Assembly (NCBI GenBank): GCA_037833965.1
Contig: AP031357.1
Coordinates: 8,452,001-8,516,000, forward strand
DNA from: Marchantia polymorpha subsp. ruderalis
Taxonomy: Eukaryota > Streptophyta > Marchantiopsida > Marchantiales > Marchantiaceae
Direction of reading: 5' to 3'
DNA: 64,000 bases
Each line of letters opens with the position of its first letter. Position 1 is the stretch's first letter. A program made the translations under genes and the position numbers. Shown here piece after piece: positions 10,192-20,429 of the stretch. The notes under the pieces were generated by a model. That model saw only the letters and a program-made list of their open reading frames with translations. It was not told where the DNA came from and made no database searches.

Positions 10192-10288
10192 AAAACGTGA
10201 CACTTTGTACCCTGTGTGTTCCTCTGTCCCTGTGGGTTCGACCTTTCTACCACTATATTGCAGTTTTAGCCTTTAGTGGGTTATTACA

Positions 10289-13121
10289 TCACTTCCTTTG
10301 GTTAAAACTGTGTGCAGTCTATTGAAGCTAACACACAACTATGACACTTAACACTAATAAATCTTTCAAGCGTTACCTAAACAGAATAGATCCTATTTGT
10401 TTAGGCTTCACATCTTTGTCATCATTTCTATATGAAAGTTTCACTGTGAGTTGAAATCAGTTATTTAAAGTTATATAGAAGTCCGTCTCCCCAAACTATC
10501 AAAATAGAATTACCTATTCCACTCCCTTGGTAATTTCTTAAATAGTTCTTATATATTTGGGGGGATTATTGAAAAAGACCTCACCGATAAGTTATTTATT
10601 GTGGGTCCTGGCTCGTTATTTGTGTATAAATTGGTTAACCTGAAGCCGAACGCCAACTTCAGTCTAATCACTAAAAAGCAAGTCTATCTTGAATATTTGT
10701 TTGTGTAGTAATTTCCATATGCATTGGAGATGTTCAATTCTGATGTGTGCGCTTGGAACGCTTGAACATGAACCGAAGGATTTATTTGTGATCAATTAAA
10801 ATCATGACACTTGGTTAAGTTAAAATTTAGTTATCATTTGCATAACAACTTTCTGTATATCATCTAGGTGTGATGCACATGGTATTGACATAGTTGGTGA
10901 AGGAAAAGTTAGTGAACTTCACCTCACTGTTTTATCAAAGATATGATGTAAATCAATATTTTATAACCAGAATTTTTTCTTTTGCTAGATGATCATATTC
11001 TAATTTCAATCGTAAATTTCAAAAATATGCTGACTTCAAGATCCTTGTCCAACACTCAAATGAAGCCAAAAATATATTCTCTTGTGGATTTCTCATCACC
11101 AAGGGTCGCCATCGGAATAATGTAGGCAAGACTTTGATTCTGCTTTTATTTGTTCTCGTAGTATTTTCAACTCATCCCTGGAATATTGGATTCTAAATAA
11201 GTATCATGAGTGTGTACATGCCCGTAATGAACTTATCAACATTAACACAACACTAAAAACTGAGAGCACATGTCACCAACAGCCCAAGAGACGCGGGACA
11301 CTTTCTGGATCCAGGGGACACGGCTATCGACGCCGGAGCGACCTGTGGATCAGGCGCGACATCCGTTTCCACAACCCCCGGCCGTTTATTGTAGGGAAAA
11401 GTGCCAAAAACCCCAGAGCGAACCACATAAAAGCCCAGTATGAAAGCAAAATAGGTTCAGCTCCATTGTTTCTTCTACTGATAAAATATAATCAAAAATT
11501 AATTTGAAAAAAAAAACTAGAATATTATAATAATCAGTTGTTCATTTCTGTTATTAGATCACTCACTAATATAGATATATTGTTATCACTCCAATTATAA
11601 TAGTTGTTTAATCATGAAAGCATAATCAATCAAATAACTTGTTTTTTTAATCTCGATAAAATTAGTAAAAAAGTAGTACATATATTTTTGTATGGCATGA
11701 TCTTATTGCGATCAAATAAACACATGATATGTGTTAAAGTCTTCCAAATTTTTATACATCAGCATGATTCGGACATAAACAATAAAATATATTTTGTTGC
11801 AAATATAATGGAAAGATCTTCAAATTTTTCAGATGCAGCTAATTATTCAGAAAATGGACTTTTTGGTCTAAATAAAATTTTTTGGGATCAAAAAATGTAG
11901 GAAAATATTTATAAAGTTACAAGTATTGCTTGTACATAAAATTTAAGACTCTAAATTCTAAATCAAGTTCCCTACTCAATCTCAAAGGAAATTCAGCCAG
12001 ACATCTTATAGTTTTGAGAAAATTATCCGATGGGAAAACTGTGGATCTCAAAAAACAATACATTTTACTGGATGGTACTCCCTACAATCATGAAATCCAA
12101 GTTTATCCATGTTTAAATACGATTTTTTGCAACCCAATAGTTGATGTCTATAGCTTGGGGATGGATTGTCTCTATCGGGCTAAAATACACACAATTGAGT
12201 ACTTTGGCCATAAAGTTGAATTGATCCCATGAAAACACTTTTTGCCCAAGTTGAGATAACACACACGAAGCAGAACAAAGAACCCGTCTATGAAGAGACT
12301 AGGTAAATAAGAGTTTGCATTGTGAGAAAATTGATTCATTTTTGATAAATAAGAGAGTTGAGTCAAATTCCAAAGAAGTGCAATTGCTTGTGTGATTGTA
12401 AATAAAGATATTAGAAATGCATTAGATCAGCAATAGATTTAGATCAAAACCATCAAACAAGTACTTATACAATGCGTCTTGTCCACCACATTCCCGCAGT
12501 CAATTTCAAGTCCTTGACAACTGCAATTCAAGATAGCCAACCGGATAAACAAAAATTGTCACTCATACCTTGACTTTGATAAACTCAAGTTCAGGTCGCG
12601 TTTTTTGTGTCCCCTTGTTTTTTTATGGTCGTTCTAATCGTCAAAGGAGTTCCTTGCAGCTATTAAAATTGTGAGCTTCTCTCTTCATCTGCAAATTTTG
12701 TTTTGGTAGCTATGCGATTACCTTTGTGGGTGTCTCCTTGGTGCATTTCGAACTTTCACTCATGAGGGTTTGTGGACGCTTCAATGAATGGTTCTGTTCG
12801 CCTATTAGATACAAGCTTTCCATTGGGATCTTGTCCCCACATGGGTGATACAACACCCAAGATAATGAATTATGATGAGTGCCAGCAAATGTTTTGTGTT
12901 TTGCAGGGTTTATGTATTTTTGAAATCAATTGAAATTCACAATTTTTTTCATAAGGAATTTTTTGTCTCAAACGACTAAATGTAATCTTTCTAAACTCTT
13001 TGATTCTCTCAAACTTGTCTTAGATATTGTATTGTTACGAAAATAACTTCTGTTCGCGGAACATTTAGCACCAACTGATAACATTGTCAGTCTACAGTAT
13101 ATTTCCCATTGGGCGCACTTG
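10289..13121. other. AT-rich intergenic stretch, no recognised gene
   Basis: Two short plus-strand frames (11604-11900 and 11930-12232, 98 and 100 codons) have low-complexity, AT-driven composition and match nothing recognised. A GC-richer patch at about 11280-11420 stands out from its surroundings and may be an old insertion remnant. No RNA gene or transposon ends are seen. Confidence 0.5.
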
Positions 13122-13343
13122 CTACACATCAGCCTCATCATCTTGTTTCCCGAAGAAAATAAAAGGAGTATACCCGTCAGAACGCTTGAATGCCTTCACC
13201 GCCGGCGGAATGAGCGCGGCAGGACGTTCATCAAGCTCACCGAGCGCAGGCTCTCGCCCGGCACGGCCAGCAGTATTCGCGCACTGGCATTCAAGCCACT
13301 GCTCATCGTCCGGGTTAAGGGACTTGTCTATGATAGAGATCAC
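13122..13343 (-). other. GC-rich ORF fragment of unknown identity
   Basis: This minus-strand frame of 73 codons lies in otherwise AT-rich DNA. It has a protein-like composition (LNPDDEQWLECQCANTAG, then ERPAALIPPAVKAFKRSDGY, then FIFFGKQDDEADV and a stop). A possible splice acceptor (TCTATCATAG, at about 13329) lies near its start, so it could be the terminal exon of a gene or a pseudogene. The family was not recognised. The opposite strand has a longer frame (13084-13506), but its composition looks like a shadow. Confidence 0.3.
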
Positions 13344-13979
13344 AGATCAAGATGTACGTACTATAGAACAGATCCTGTTCAAGTATAGTCGTGAAACGAT
13401 GCTCTCTCATAAATGCAGCCGTCATTGCCTCCAAGTTTTGCAGTTTCCTCAACTTTGTATTGATTGTGACCAACTGACCACAGGAAGTTACAAAATACGT
13501 ACTTGACATCACGTAACCCTTGAAGACTCAGCATCAGTCCCCAAATCTGTTCAGTCCTCAGGTTCAGGAATCGCTTCTTGATATTACTTTCCGTGCTTCA
13601 GAGCATTTGCCAACCTGAGACAATGTAGCTCTCACCGTTACTCCATCATCCCGCTGCTAGCGCCTGTGCCTGCAGATTTCACTGAGTTTCCGCGGTGAAT
13701 ATTTCAATCAGCAGGCTGAACATGGTGGAATTCTCCTTATTTGTAAACTAGTTAGCTATCACGCTGAGCCTGTTAGAGCTACCGATCGTGGTGCAAAGGT
13801 GCAATCACGCAGAATTGATGTTGTTTTTCCTATAATTTATTGTAGAGAGACTAGAATGATCGAATCTAAGTCTAAGTTCGTGTTGATGGATTCGACATCT
13901 GCTGTGTCTTGGAGCATCTTGAACTACAATTCAGCACATACGGTTCGATCCACCAAGTTCTCAGGGAGGGTGGGTTTTA

Positions 13980-15130
13980 TTCAATTACCGTTGGCGGCGT
14001 AAGAGCACATATTGTTCACTGCTGGGTCTGCCAAGTGATCGGACAAGCTCTCGATAGATCACTTGAAAGTAACAATTGCCTGGACAAAGAATCCCAACAT
14101 CGAGATTATGCGAGCCTTCCATTCATCAACTCCTTCACCTTTCAGCTCAGCGATGGTGTGTATGTCCTCAGCCAAGTTCAGCCGGTGAGATTATTTTAAA
14201 TTTAGATAAAATTTCGATGGTACAACATAAACAAATCCAAAAAAATAACTCGTTGGCGTATGGCACCCATTAGATCAGGAGAAGAAATAGTTCATAACAA
14301 TAGAAGTTAAGTTCATCGAATCTTGTCATCGAGTTCATCGAATCGAAAGGAAGAGAAACTATTCTCTAGACGGATGAATAGATTGACTTCAAAGCAAGGT
14401 GGAGTCTGTGATCTCACCCAATGGTCTTCAGGCCGTTCTGTAACCTTTGATTGCACCGATAAGCTCCTCTCGGGAGACCCGGATGGAACAAATGCTCCGT
14501 GTGTTGCCTTCCTTGCTAAAGATCTGAGATTTGGCCACGAACCACACGGCCTCTCCGAGCTTGACTCCGTGCTCGGCCACCAGCTCGGGGAACTCACAAT
14601 TTAAGTGTGAATCACCTCAACTTTTCTGCAGTTGGTGAGGGTCTCGGGTTCCGCTGAGAGTCTAGCGGTGTTTCATCACCAGGGAAACTACCAGTCACGC
14701 AGGATTTCATTACACCGCACAATGGGCCCAAGTGCTTGGATCGGTCCTCATCGTACGTGGAGGTTAATCAGGACGTAAGTTGGGTGAGTGCTCCAGCATG
14801 CTATGGACGATCGGTAAGTTACTACGGTGCATGAAGGTTTTATTGCATACCATACCCGAGGAATAGATGATGAGAGCCGACAGACGCTGACGGACATAGA
14901 CATATTTATTTGGAAGACTTACTGATTCACAGGTTAACATGATTGCACTAGACACCTCAACAGAAGGACGGTGCTGGAACAAACCACACGCTAGAGGAGG
15001 AGGAACTCCTGGAGCTACTCTTGCGCATGCCAATGCGAAAGGCCGCCATGCACTCTCTCAGCGAGCTCCTTGCTGCTGCTCCCAATGCGTGACCAGAGCA
15101 AGTAAGTAGAAGCACAGGATTTGACAGCAT
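13980..15130 (-). pseudogene. LHCII chlorophyll a/b-binding protein pseudogene
   Basis: The minus strand aligns along its length with the two intact LHCII genes at 16423-17363 and 19157-20145. The exon 1 equivalent (about 15130-14988) still reads a transit-peptide-like segment and an MRKSSSRSSSSSSVW junction, with a usable GT donor. Exon 2 runs from about 14756 to 13980. The acceptor AG is replaced by AC (CCAC before GTACGATGAG), the middle of exon 2 carries deletions and the frame is broken. The GPKYLG-equivalent, the AVWF region and the C-terminal helix region are recognisable at nucleotide level. Sequence at about 15255-15360 resembles the promoters of the intact genes, so the whole transcription unit was duplicated before decay. 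It should not produce a functional antenna protein. Confidence 0.85.
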
Positions 15131-16422
15131 CCATGGTGTGCTACGAGGCTGAGATTCCGGTCTGGAGTCAAGATGGGCTTGTTGGCAGGCTTGATGGAGA
15201 TCTTGTGGGGACAAGAAGGATGGATGCAGAAGTGACGAGGACGGGAACTCGGCACATGTGCTAGTGCTACATGGCAGTTTGACGATGAGTGGCCAGAAGC
15301 CTCAGCGATTCGGGGCACCAGTAAGATAGAAGCAGTAGGTAATGTGAGCTCAATGTGTGGACTGGAGCGAAGAGAAAATATCGTTTGACTTAGCGTTTTT
15401 GTTACTGTTGGTGCTTTAAGAGTTGGTAATCTGAACAGGGTTCACGTCTTCGTTGCTCGAGAGTGGGCTCTCACACGACGATCATCTACTATAAGTTCTT
15501 TCCTGTTAACTTTTGCCGTCTTCCAGGCTCTATCCAGTCTGGGTCGATGTTAACAGCGTACTCGAAAACCATGGATCGGAAAACTTTAAAAGTTGTCAAG
15601 TCCCTGGAATGGTCATTAAGCCTGTAGATTCATTTTCCTGTTTACTTTTCATACACCAGGAAAGCTATCCAGCAATCTTGAGAGGTCAATGGATCAAGAG
15701 ACTGTCCGATTGACGGCCTATTTTCACATTCATCTTTCTTCGTATTATAGTACGATGTGAGTTGCAAGTGAGTACAGTGTTGATCTTTTTTTTTTTCGAT
15801 ATGTATGTAAATGGAAGTTATAGTGGTAGAATAGTTAATGGTAAAGTGTTTTTTTATGATCATGTGTTGTTCGGAAAGGTGGACATAAATTTGTTTCGGC
15901 TTACTTAAAATTCCTATTGCTTAAAATTCAGTATCATCAATAATAATTTACCTGGTCATTAATGCGTTCACAGAGTATACAGAACTATTTTTCTTGTATG
16001 AGATTATAACTATTCATGAATCAGTCAGGTGATACACGATGATCATTTTGCAAATGAGCAAATCGCAAATGAGCAGCAACTGCAAGTACTCACACGTTGA
16101 TGAAAATTCAATCTTTTACCGGGAATGTTTACATCAACTGAGTGACTCATTTCCCTAAGCAACTCGAATTTTGAGTTCGACTTGTCTAGTCTGAGCTACC
16201 TTGTCTCGAAATAAGTGACTGATCTCAAATTTTGAGTTCGAGATAGCACCATAAATCCGACAATTCTTAGAACCATACCCAAAGAGAAACCTGAACCAGA
16301 CAATCTAGAATCCTTCTGTCATAATGTAAAAATCATTGGCAACCGGCGAGAGCCAATACGATAAATTTATGGTACAAACGGAGGAGTTGGCGGCGAATAG
16401 TTCTATGTACAGCGGAATTCGC
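15131..16422. other. Spacer between LHCII pseudogene and first intact LHCII gene
   Basis: No gene is seen. About 15240-15360 is a relic of the pseudogene promoter. The 300 bp next to the intact gene include its 3' flank, with two copies of a TTTTGAGTTCGA-containing repeat described separately. Confidence 0.5.
16164..16241. repeat. Two TTTTGAGTTCGA-type motifs in the 3' flank of an LHCII gene
   Basis: TCGAATTTTGAGTTCGA is at 16164-16180 and TCAAATTTTGAGTTCGA at 16225-16241, downstream of the minus-strand LHCII gene. The first has TCGAA/TTCGA arms around a TTTTGAG centre. Two further copies lie downstream of the second intact gene. Confidence 0.7.
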
Positions 16423-17363
16423 CTAGTTTCCGGGGGTGAAGTTGGTGGCGTACGCCCACGCGTTGTTCACAGTTGGATCGGCCAAGTGGTCCGACAAGTT
16501 CTCGATCGGGCCCTTTCCGGTCACAATAGCCTGGACGAAGAATCCGAACATCGAGAACATGGCGAGCCTTCCGTTCTTCAGCTCCTTCACCTTCAATTCA
16601 GCAAAGGTGTCTGGGTCCTCAGCCAAGTTCAAGGGGTCGAATGAGCCTCCGGGGTAGATGGGGTCAACGACATCACCCAAGGGTCCTCCTGCCACTCTGT
16701 ATCCCTCGATGGCTCCCATGAGCACGACCTGGCAGGCCCAGATGGCCAGAATGCTCTGGGCGTGGATGAGGCTCGAGTTGCCGAGGTAGTCCAGACCTCC
16801 CTCGCTGAAGATCTGAGACCCGGCCTTGAACCACACTGCTTCTCCGAACTTGGTGCCGTTCTTGGCCAGCAGCTCGGGGGTGACGCATCCCAGAGCTCCC
16901 AACATGGCCCATCGAGCGTGGATCACCTCCAACTCTCTGTTCTTGGCGAAGGTCTCGGGATCAGCTGAAAGTCCAGCAGTGTCCCACCCGTAATCACCAG
17001 GGAACTCTCCGGTCAGGTACGAGGGAGTGGCACCAGAGAATGGGCCCAAGTACTTGGGTCGGTCCTCACCATACCTGCGAAGCACAGACACGAAGGACAT
17101 CTGAGAACGATCTCCAAACACGATCACATCATCAAAAGATTCGAAATCAGACTCAATTCCTGACGGCTGACGCAAGGGCTTTGCAAGCGAGGCGATGCAC
17201 AGAAACGTAGAGCTCACCAGATGCTGGAGGAGCTCTTGGAGCTGGTCTTGCGCATAACAATGCGGGCTTCGCCGACGTTCACCTTCCGGGCGAGCTCATT
17301 GCTGCTGGATCCCAAAGCCTGTCCAGCCAGGGTCGTCGAAGCGCATGCGGTGACGGCGGCCAT
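16423..17363 (-). CDS. LHCII chlorophyll a/b-binding protein (Lhcb1/2 or LHCBM type), copy 1
   Basis: This is a two-exon gene of 265 residues: exon 1 17363-17218, intron 17217-17075 (GT-AG, 143 bp), exon 2 17074-16423. The start is the ATG 82 bp below a TATA box. Residues 1 to about 37 form a chloroplast transit peptide. Arg38-Lys-Thr40 is an LHCII-kinase type site. Trp49-Tyr50-x3-Arg54 (WYGEDR) is the trimerisation motif. Helix B carries the chlorophyll and salt-bridge residues in [16 protein letters not shown], helix A those in [20 protein letters not shown], and the amphipathic C-terminal region has the His of NLSDHLADP. It would bind chlorophylls a and b and xanthophylls in thylakoid LHCII trimers that serve photosystem II and move in state transitions. 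The part encoded by exon 2 is identical by eye to the neighbouring copy. Confidence 0.97.
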
Positions 17364-17444
17364 TGTGATCTCTGAGGGAGGATGCAAGGAAGATGCAAGG
17401 AGGATCTGTGAGCTATTTTGTGGTTTCTGCACTCTTCTGAAGGA

Positions 17445-17454
17445 GTATATATAT
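17445..17454 (-). promoter_or_regulatory. TATA box of LHCII copy 1
   Basis: TATATATA lies 82 bp upstream of the start codon, on the strand of the gene. The second intact copy has a TATATATAAA at nearly the same distance. Confidence 0.7.
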
Positions 17455-17534
17455 GTGCGAAGGGGAAGCTGAGGTGGACTCGGCACAAGAATGCTGGTGT
17501 CGCTTGTGGGCCGGCGCAAGCGGCCTACTTGGCC

Positions 17535-17634
17535 GAATGTGGATGAGGGGCATGTAACACGAGAAATCGGGTGAGCCAGTAGAATGGAAGCAATGGATTA
17601 TCATTGCTCGCTTTGTGGACTCTATCTAAAGTGG
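17535..17634 (-). promoter_or_regulatory. Conserved promoter blocks of LHCII copy 1
   Basis: Two blocks are shared with the other intact gene at almost the same distance from the ATG: GAATGTGGATGAG (17535-17547, 172 bp upstream) and CTCTATCTAAAGTGG (17620-17634, 257 bp upstream). On the gene strand the second contains AGATAG, a GATA/I-box type core known from light-regulated promoters. A third GATAA core lies between them (about 17597). Regulation by light is inference from the gene family. Confidence 0.6.
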
Positions 17635-17814
17635 CAGTCAGGCCTGACTTCGAGCCAATGTTCGCTCAGGGCTGTTGACATGTGAACAAACTTGTGCTGG
17701 CCAAGCCGGCCCCACACTTTCGTTACCTGATCTCGAATCTTCTCTGACATGTAGACTGAGGATAATTCCCACAATTATTCCTTTTCTATCGAGAGTCATA
17801 TTTTCTGCCTGGAG

Positions 17815-17857
17815 CGGTAAGAGCAATTGGCTCCACTGGAGCCAATTGCTCTTACCG
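17815..17857. repeat. Perfect 21-bp inverted repeat with 1-nt centre
   Basis: The left arm 17815-17835 ends in GCAATTGGCTCCA and the right arm 17837-17857 is its exact complement, around a single C. It lies about 450 bp upstream of LHCII copy 1. It could form a cruciform or hairpin; no terminator-like T run follows. Confidence 0.9.
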
Positions 17858-19156
17858 GCACTCATCCCACTGCGTTGTCCTGTGGTCGAGGCAAAAAGCT
17901 AGAACAGGGCGTCTGATCCTTGCCGGCCAGGCTTGCAGCCAGGATCGCTTCGCTCGCACTTCCGAGGAACTGTCCTTCAACATCCGTGGAATAAGCAAAG
18001 CCCCCGGGGCCTGTTGATAATTGCTGTGTTGACGATTGATATTGGTGATTGTATTCGTGCAAATCGCTCGTTCAAGATTGTCATGGTAACTACTAAAATT
18101 TAGGCAGGTGATATGTTTGTTATCACAATCAATCTTTTCATTTTTTTTCGTTATAATGCTATAATTCAAGGAGCCCTTGAATCCGAGAAGAAATTGCTTC
18201 AAATCCCATGAATGACTTCAAGGATTTGCCAGATTGTTCTAAAAGGTAGTCTGTCCGCTCTATCTACACTATTCCATTACAGGGTTCTGCGATTATGGTC
18301 TTCTATCTTCAAAATATGGATCTCCGATTTAAGTATTTTGACCAAACATAGTATTGAGGATTGTTTAGCAGATGTAGTTTTTGTTTTCCTTTTGGACTGT
18401 TTTACTTCGGTGTTGTATTGTGTCAGGTTTTTTTTCCCTCTGTAAAGGCTTTAATAGAAGATAATAAGTAAAAATATTTTGTTTCTCTCGTTTGATTGTT
18501 TCTGAGGTAATAGAAGGTATAGATCTTTCTTCTTGCTGATATACATTTTGTTGTCAACAAGTTTGGATTTTTACAAAATTTTTTTCAGAAAACGATGATG
18601 GTCTTCCAAGTTTGAATTTTTTTCTGCTCGCAGACGGTTCTTCTTGAGATTGCCAATTTTAGAAATCATCGAGGCGAAATCATTCATTATATATGGCACA
18701 ACGTCGGTCTCTCTTCATCGGTGAAACTTTAGCATTATACCTGAATTAAACATTGAATGGAATAATATGATTACAGTTGAAATTCAGATGTAGAAAGCCA
18801 CAATCGAGTCGAATTTTGAGTTCGAGCATTCTCGACTGAGCGCTGGCTATGGTACAGAGACAACCTTCTCATGCGATGACTGTCGCAGTCTGACACAACT
18901 AGGCCCTCACCATAATACTACTACTACAACCTGTGACATGGCTTTAATGTTGCGAATTTTGAGTTCGCATTGCACATTGAACCATCTCACAGAATCGAAA
19001 ACCGGTTCACCAAATCTGTACATACCACTACCTCGCATCTCCTTGACAAAGCTTAGCATACATCTGGAACCGGCTGAGCCTCAAAGTCACTGAATCATTC
19101 TATGGTACAAACGACGTGAGTCTTCTTTCGGAAGACTCGATGCCTCTTCAACTCGT
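17858..19156. other. Spacer between the two intact LHCII genes
   Basis: No gene is seen. It is AT-rich from about 18100 to 18800. Two motif copies lie in the 3' flank of the next gene. Confidence 0.5.
18809..18968. repeat. Two further TTTTGAG-centred motifs in the 3' flank of the second LHCII gene
   Basis: TCGAATTTTGAGTTCGA lies at 18809-18825 and GCGAATTTTGAGTTCGC at 18952-18968. In the latter the outer base pair is changed on both sides, so the inverted arms are kept (GCGAA/TTCGC). Confidence 0.75.
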
Positions 19157-20145
19157 CTAGTTTCCGGGGGTGAAGTTGGTGGCGTACGCCCACGCGTTGT
19201 TCACAGTTGGATCGGCCAAGTGGTCCGACAAGTTCTCGATCGGGCCCTTTCCGGTCACGATCGCCTGGACGAAGAATCCGAACATCGAGAACATGGCGAG
19301 CCTTCCGTTCTTCAGCTCCTTCACCTTCAATTCAGCGAAGGTGTCTGGGTCCTCAGCCAAGTTCAAGGGGTCGAAAGAGCCTCCGGGGTAGATGGGGTCG
19401 ACCACATCACCCAGGGGTCCTCCTGCCACTCTGTATCCCTCGATGGCTCCCATAAGCACGACCTGGCAGGCCCAGATGGCCAGAATGCTCTGGGCGTGGA
19501 TGAGGCTCGAGTTTCCGAGGTAGTCCAGACCTCCCTCGCTGAAGATCTGAGACCCGGCCTTGAACCACACTGCCTCTCCGAACTTGGTGCCGTTCTTGGC
19601 CAGCAGCTCGGGGGTGACGCATCCCAGAGCTCCCAACATGGCCCATCGGGCGTGGATCACTTCCAACTCTCTGTTCTTGGCGAAGGTCTCGGGATCAGCT
19701 GAAAGTCCAGCAGTGTCCCACCCGTAATCACCAGGGAACTCTCCGGTCAAGTACGAGGGAGTGGCACCAGAGAACGGGCCCAAGTACTTGGGTCGGTCCT
19801 CGCCGTACCTGTCGCAACAAAAGAACATCAAACATCAGTATCATGATCCCGAAACATATAATCTTAATTTCGCTCGAGAAAATGGGCAGATCGAAACTTC
19901 TGCGAACAAGACAGAATTGACACAGGGTACACATATATCGGCTGCTGACATGGTGTACAGATCTGAGACTCAGACTGTGGATTCAGTTAAGGGACCGACC
20001 AGATGCTGGAGGAGCTCTTGGAGCTGGTCTTGCGCATAACGATGCGGGCTTCGCCGACGTTCACTTTCGCTGCGAGAGCATTGCTGCTGAGGCCCAACGC
20101 CTGACCGGCCAAGCTAGTGGAAGCGCATGCTGTCACAGATGCCAT
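19157..20145 (-). CDS. LHCII chlorophyll a/b-binding protein (Lhcb1/2 or LHCBM type), copy 2
   Basis: This is a two-exon gene of 265 residues: exon 1 20145-20000, intron 19999-19809 (GT-AG, 191 bp), exon 2 19808-19157. It has the same intron position and phase as copy 1, splitting the Trp codon of WYGEDR. The transit peptide differs from copy 1 at several residues ([18 protein letters not shown]), while the part encoded by exon 2 is identical by eye, with only scattered synonymous differences. All LHCII pigment-binding residues seen in copy 1 are present. It is expected in thylakoid LHCII trimers. The intron sequences of the two copies do not resemble each other, unlike the exons. Confidence 0.97.
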
Positions 20146-20232
20146 TGTGAAGTGCTGACCGATTGCAGGGAAACAAAGAGGGGAAGCGCGAGCTGGTAGT
20201 TGTGGGATGTTCAGTGAGAGCAGGAGCCTGTG

Positions 20233-20242
20233 TTTATATATA
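20233..20242 (-). promoter_or_regulatory. TATA box of LHCII copy 2
   Basis: TTTATATATA (read on the plus strand) lies 88 bp upstream of the start codon, close to the position of the TATA box in copy 1. Confidence 0.7.
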
Positions 20243-20319
20243 GAGGTGGTGATGCCGATCGGGACTTGGAACGGGAATGCAAGCTCTGCCGGCGGCCAAG
20301 TCATGAGGCCGACATGGCA

Positions 20320-20419
20320 GAATGTGGATGAGTGGTAGGAAGCCCGAGCGATCGCGGGAGCCAGTCGGACTGGAGCAATGGATGATCTCTGCTAGAATTG
20401 TGGGCTCTATCTAAAGTGG
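20320..20419 (-). promoter_or_regulatory. Conserved promoter blocks of LHCII copy 2
   Basis: GAATGTGGATGAG (20320-20332, 175 bp upstream of the ATG) and CTCTATCTAAAGTGG (20405-20419, 260 bp upstream) match copy 1 in sequence and, within 3 bp, in distance. GGAGCAATGGAT between them is also shared. Confidence 0.6.
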
Positions 20420-20429
20420 AAGTCGGTTT

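Larger units (their letters stand above)
4896..10288 (+). mobile_element. Giant ORF-bearing 3' LTR of the second Ty3/gypsy element
   Basis: The left end, TGTGGTACCCC, follows the pol stop and polypurine tract exactly as a 3' LTR should. The right end is placed at the TTATTACA ending at 10288, which follows a CCCTGTGGGTTCGACC segment of the type found near the 3' ends of Athila/Tat LTRs (from family knowledge). Between them lie a GC-rich leader (5050-6143), a 1045-codon ORF (6144-9281), a TATA box (9318-9326) and a roughly 960-bp R/U5-like region. The same left end, encoded protein family, U5 block and right-end block recur in the decayed copy at 59652-63291. The 5' LTR is outside the window, so direct LTR-LTR comparison is not possible. 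An alternative is a separate element inserted beside the pol end. Confidence 0.6.

Noticed and set aside
11930..12232. VDVYSLGM-containing frame suggesting a protein kinase fragment
   Set aside because: A single short resemblance; no other kinase motifs and the region is AT-driven.
13084..13506. Plus-strand frame of 140 codons
   Set aside because: Ser/Arg-rich composition without recognisable motifs; the minus strand is a better candidate over the GC-rich core.
19220..19702. Plus-strand frame of 160 codons across LHCII copy 2 exon 2
   Set aside because: Antisense shadow of the LHCII coding sequence; the same shadow appears at copy 1.
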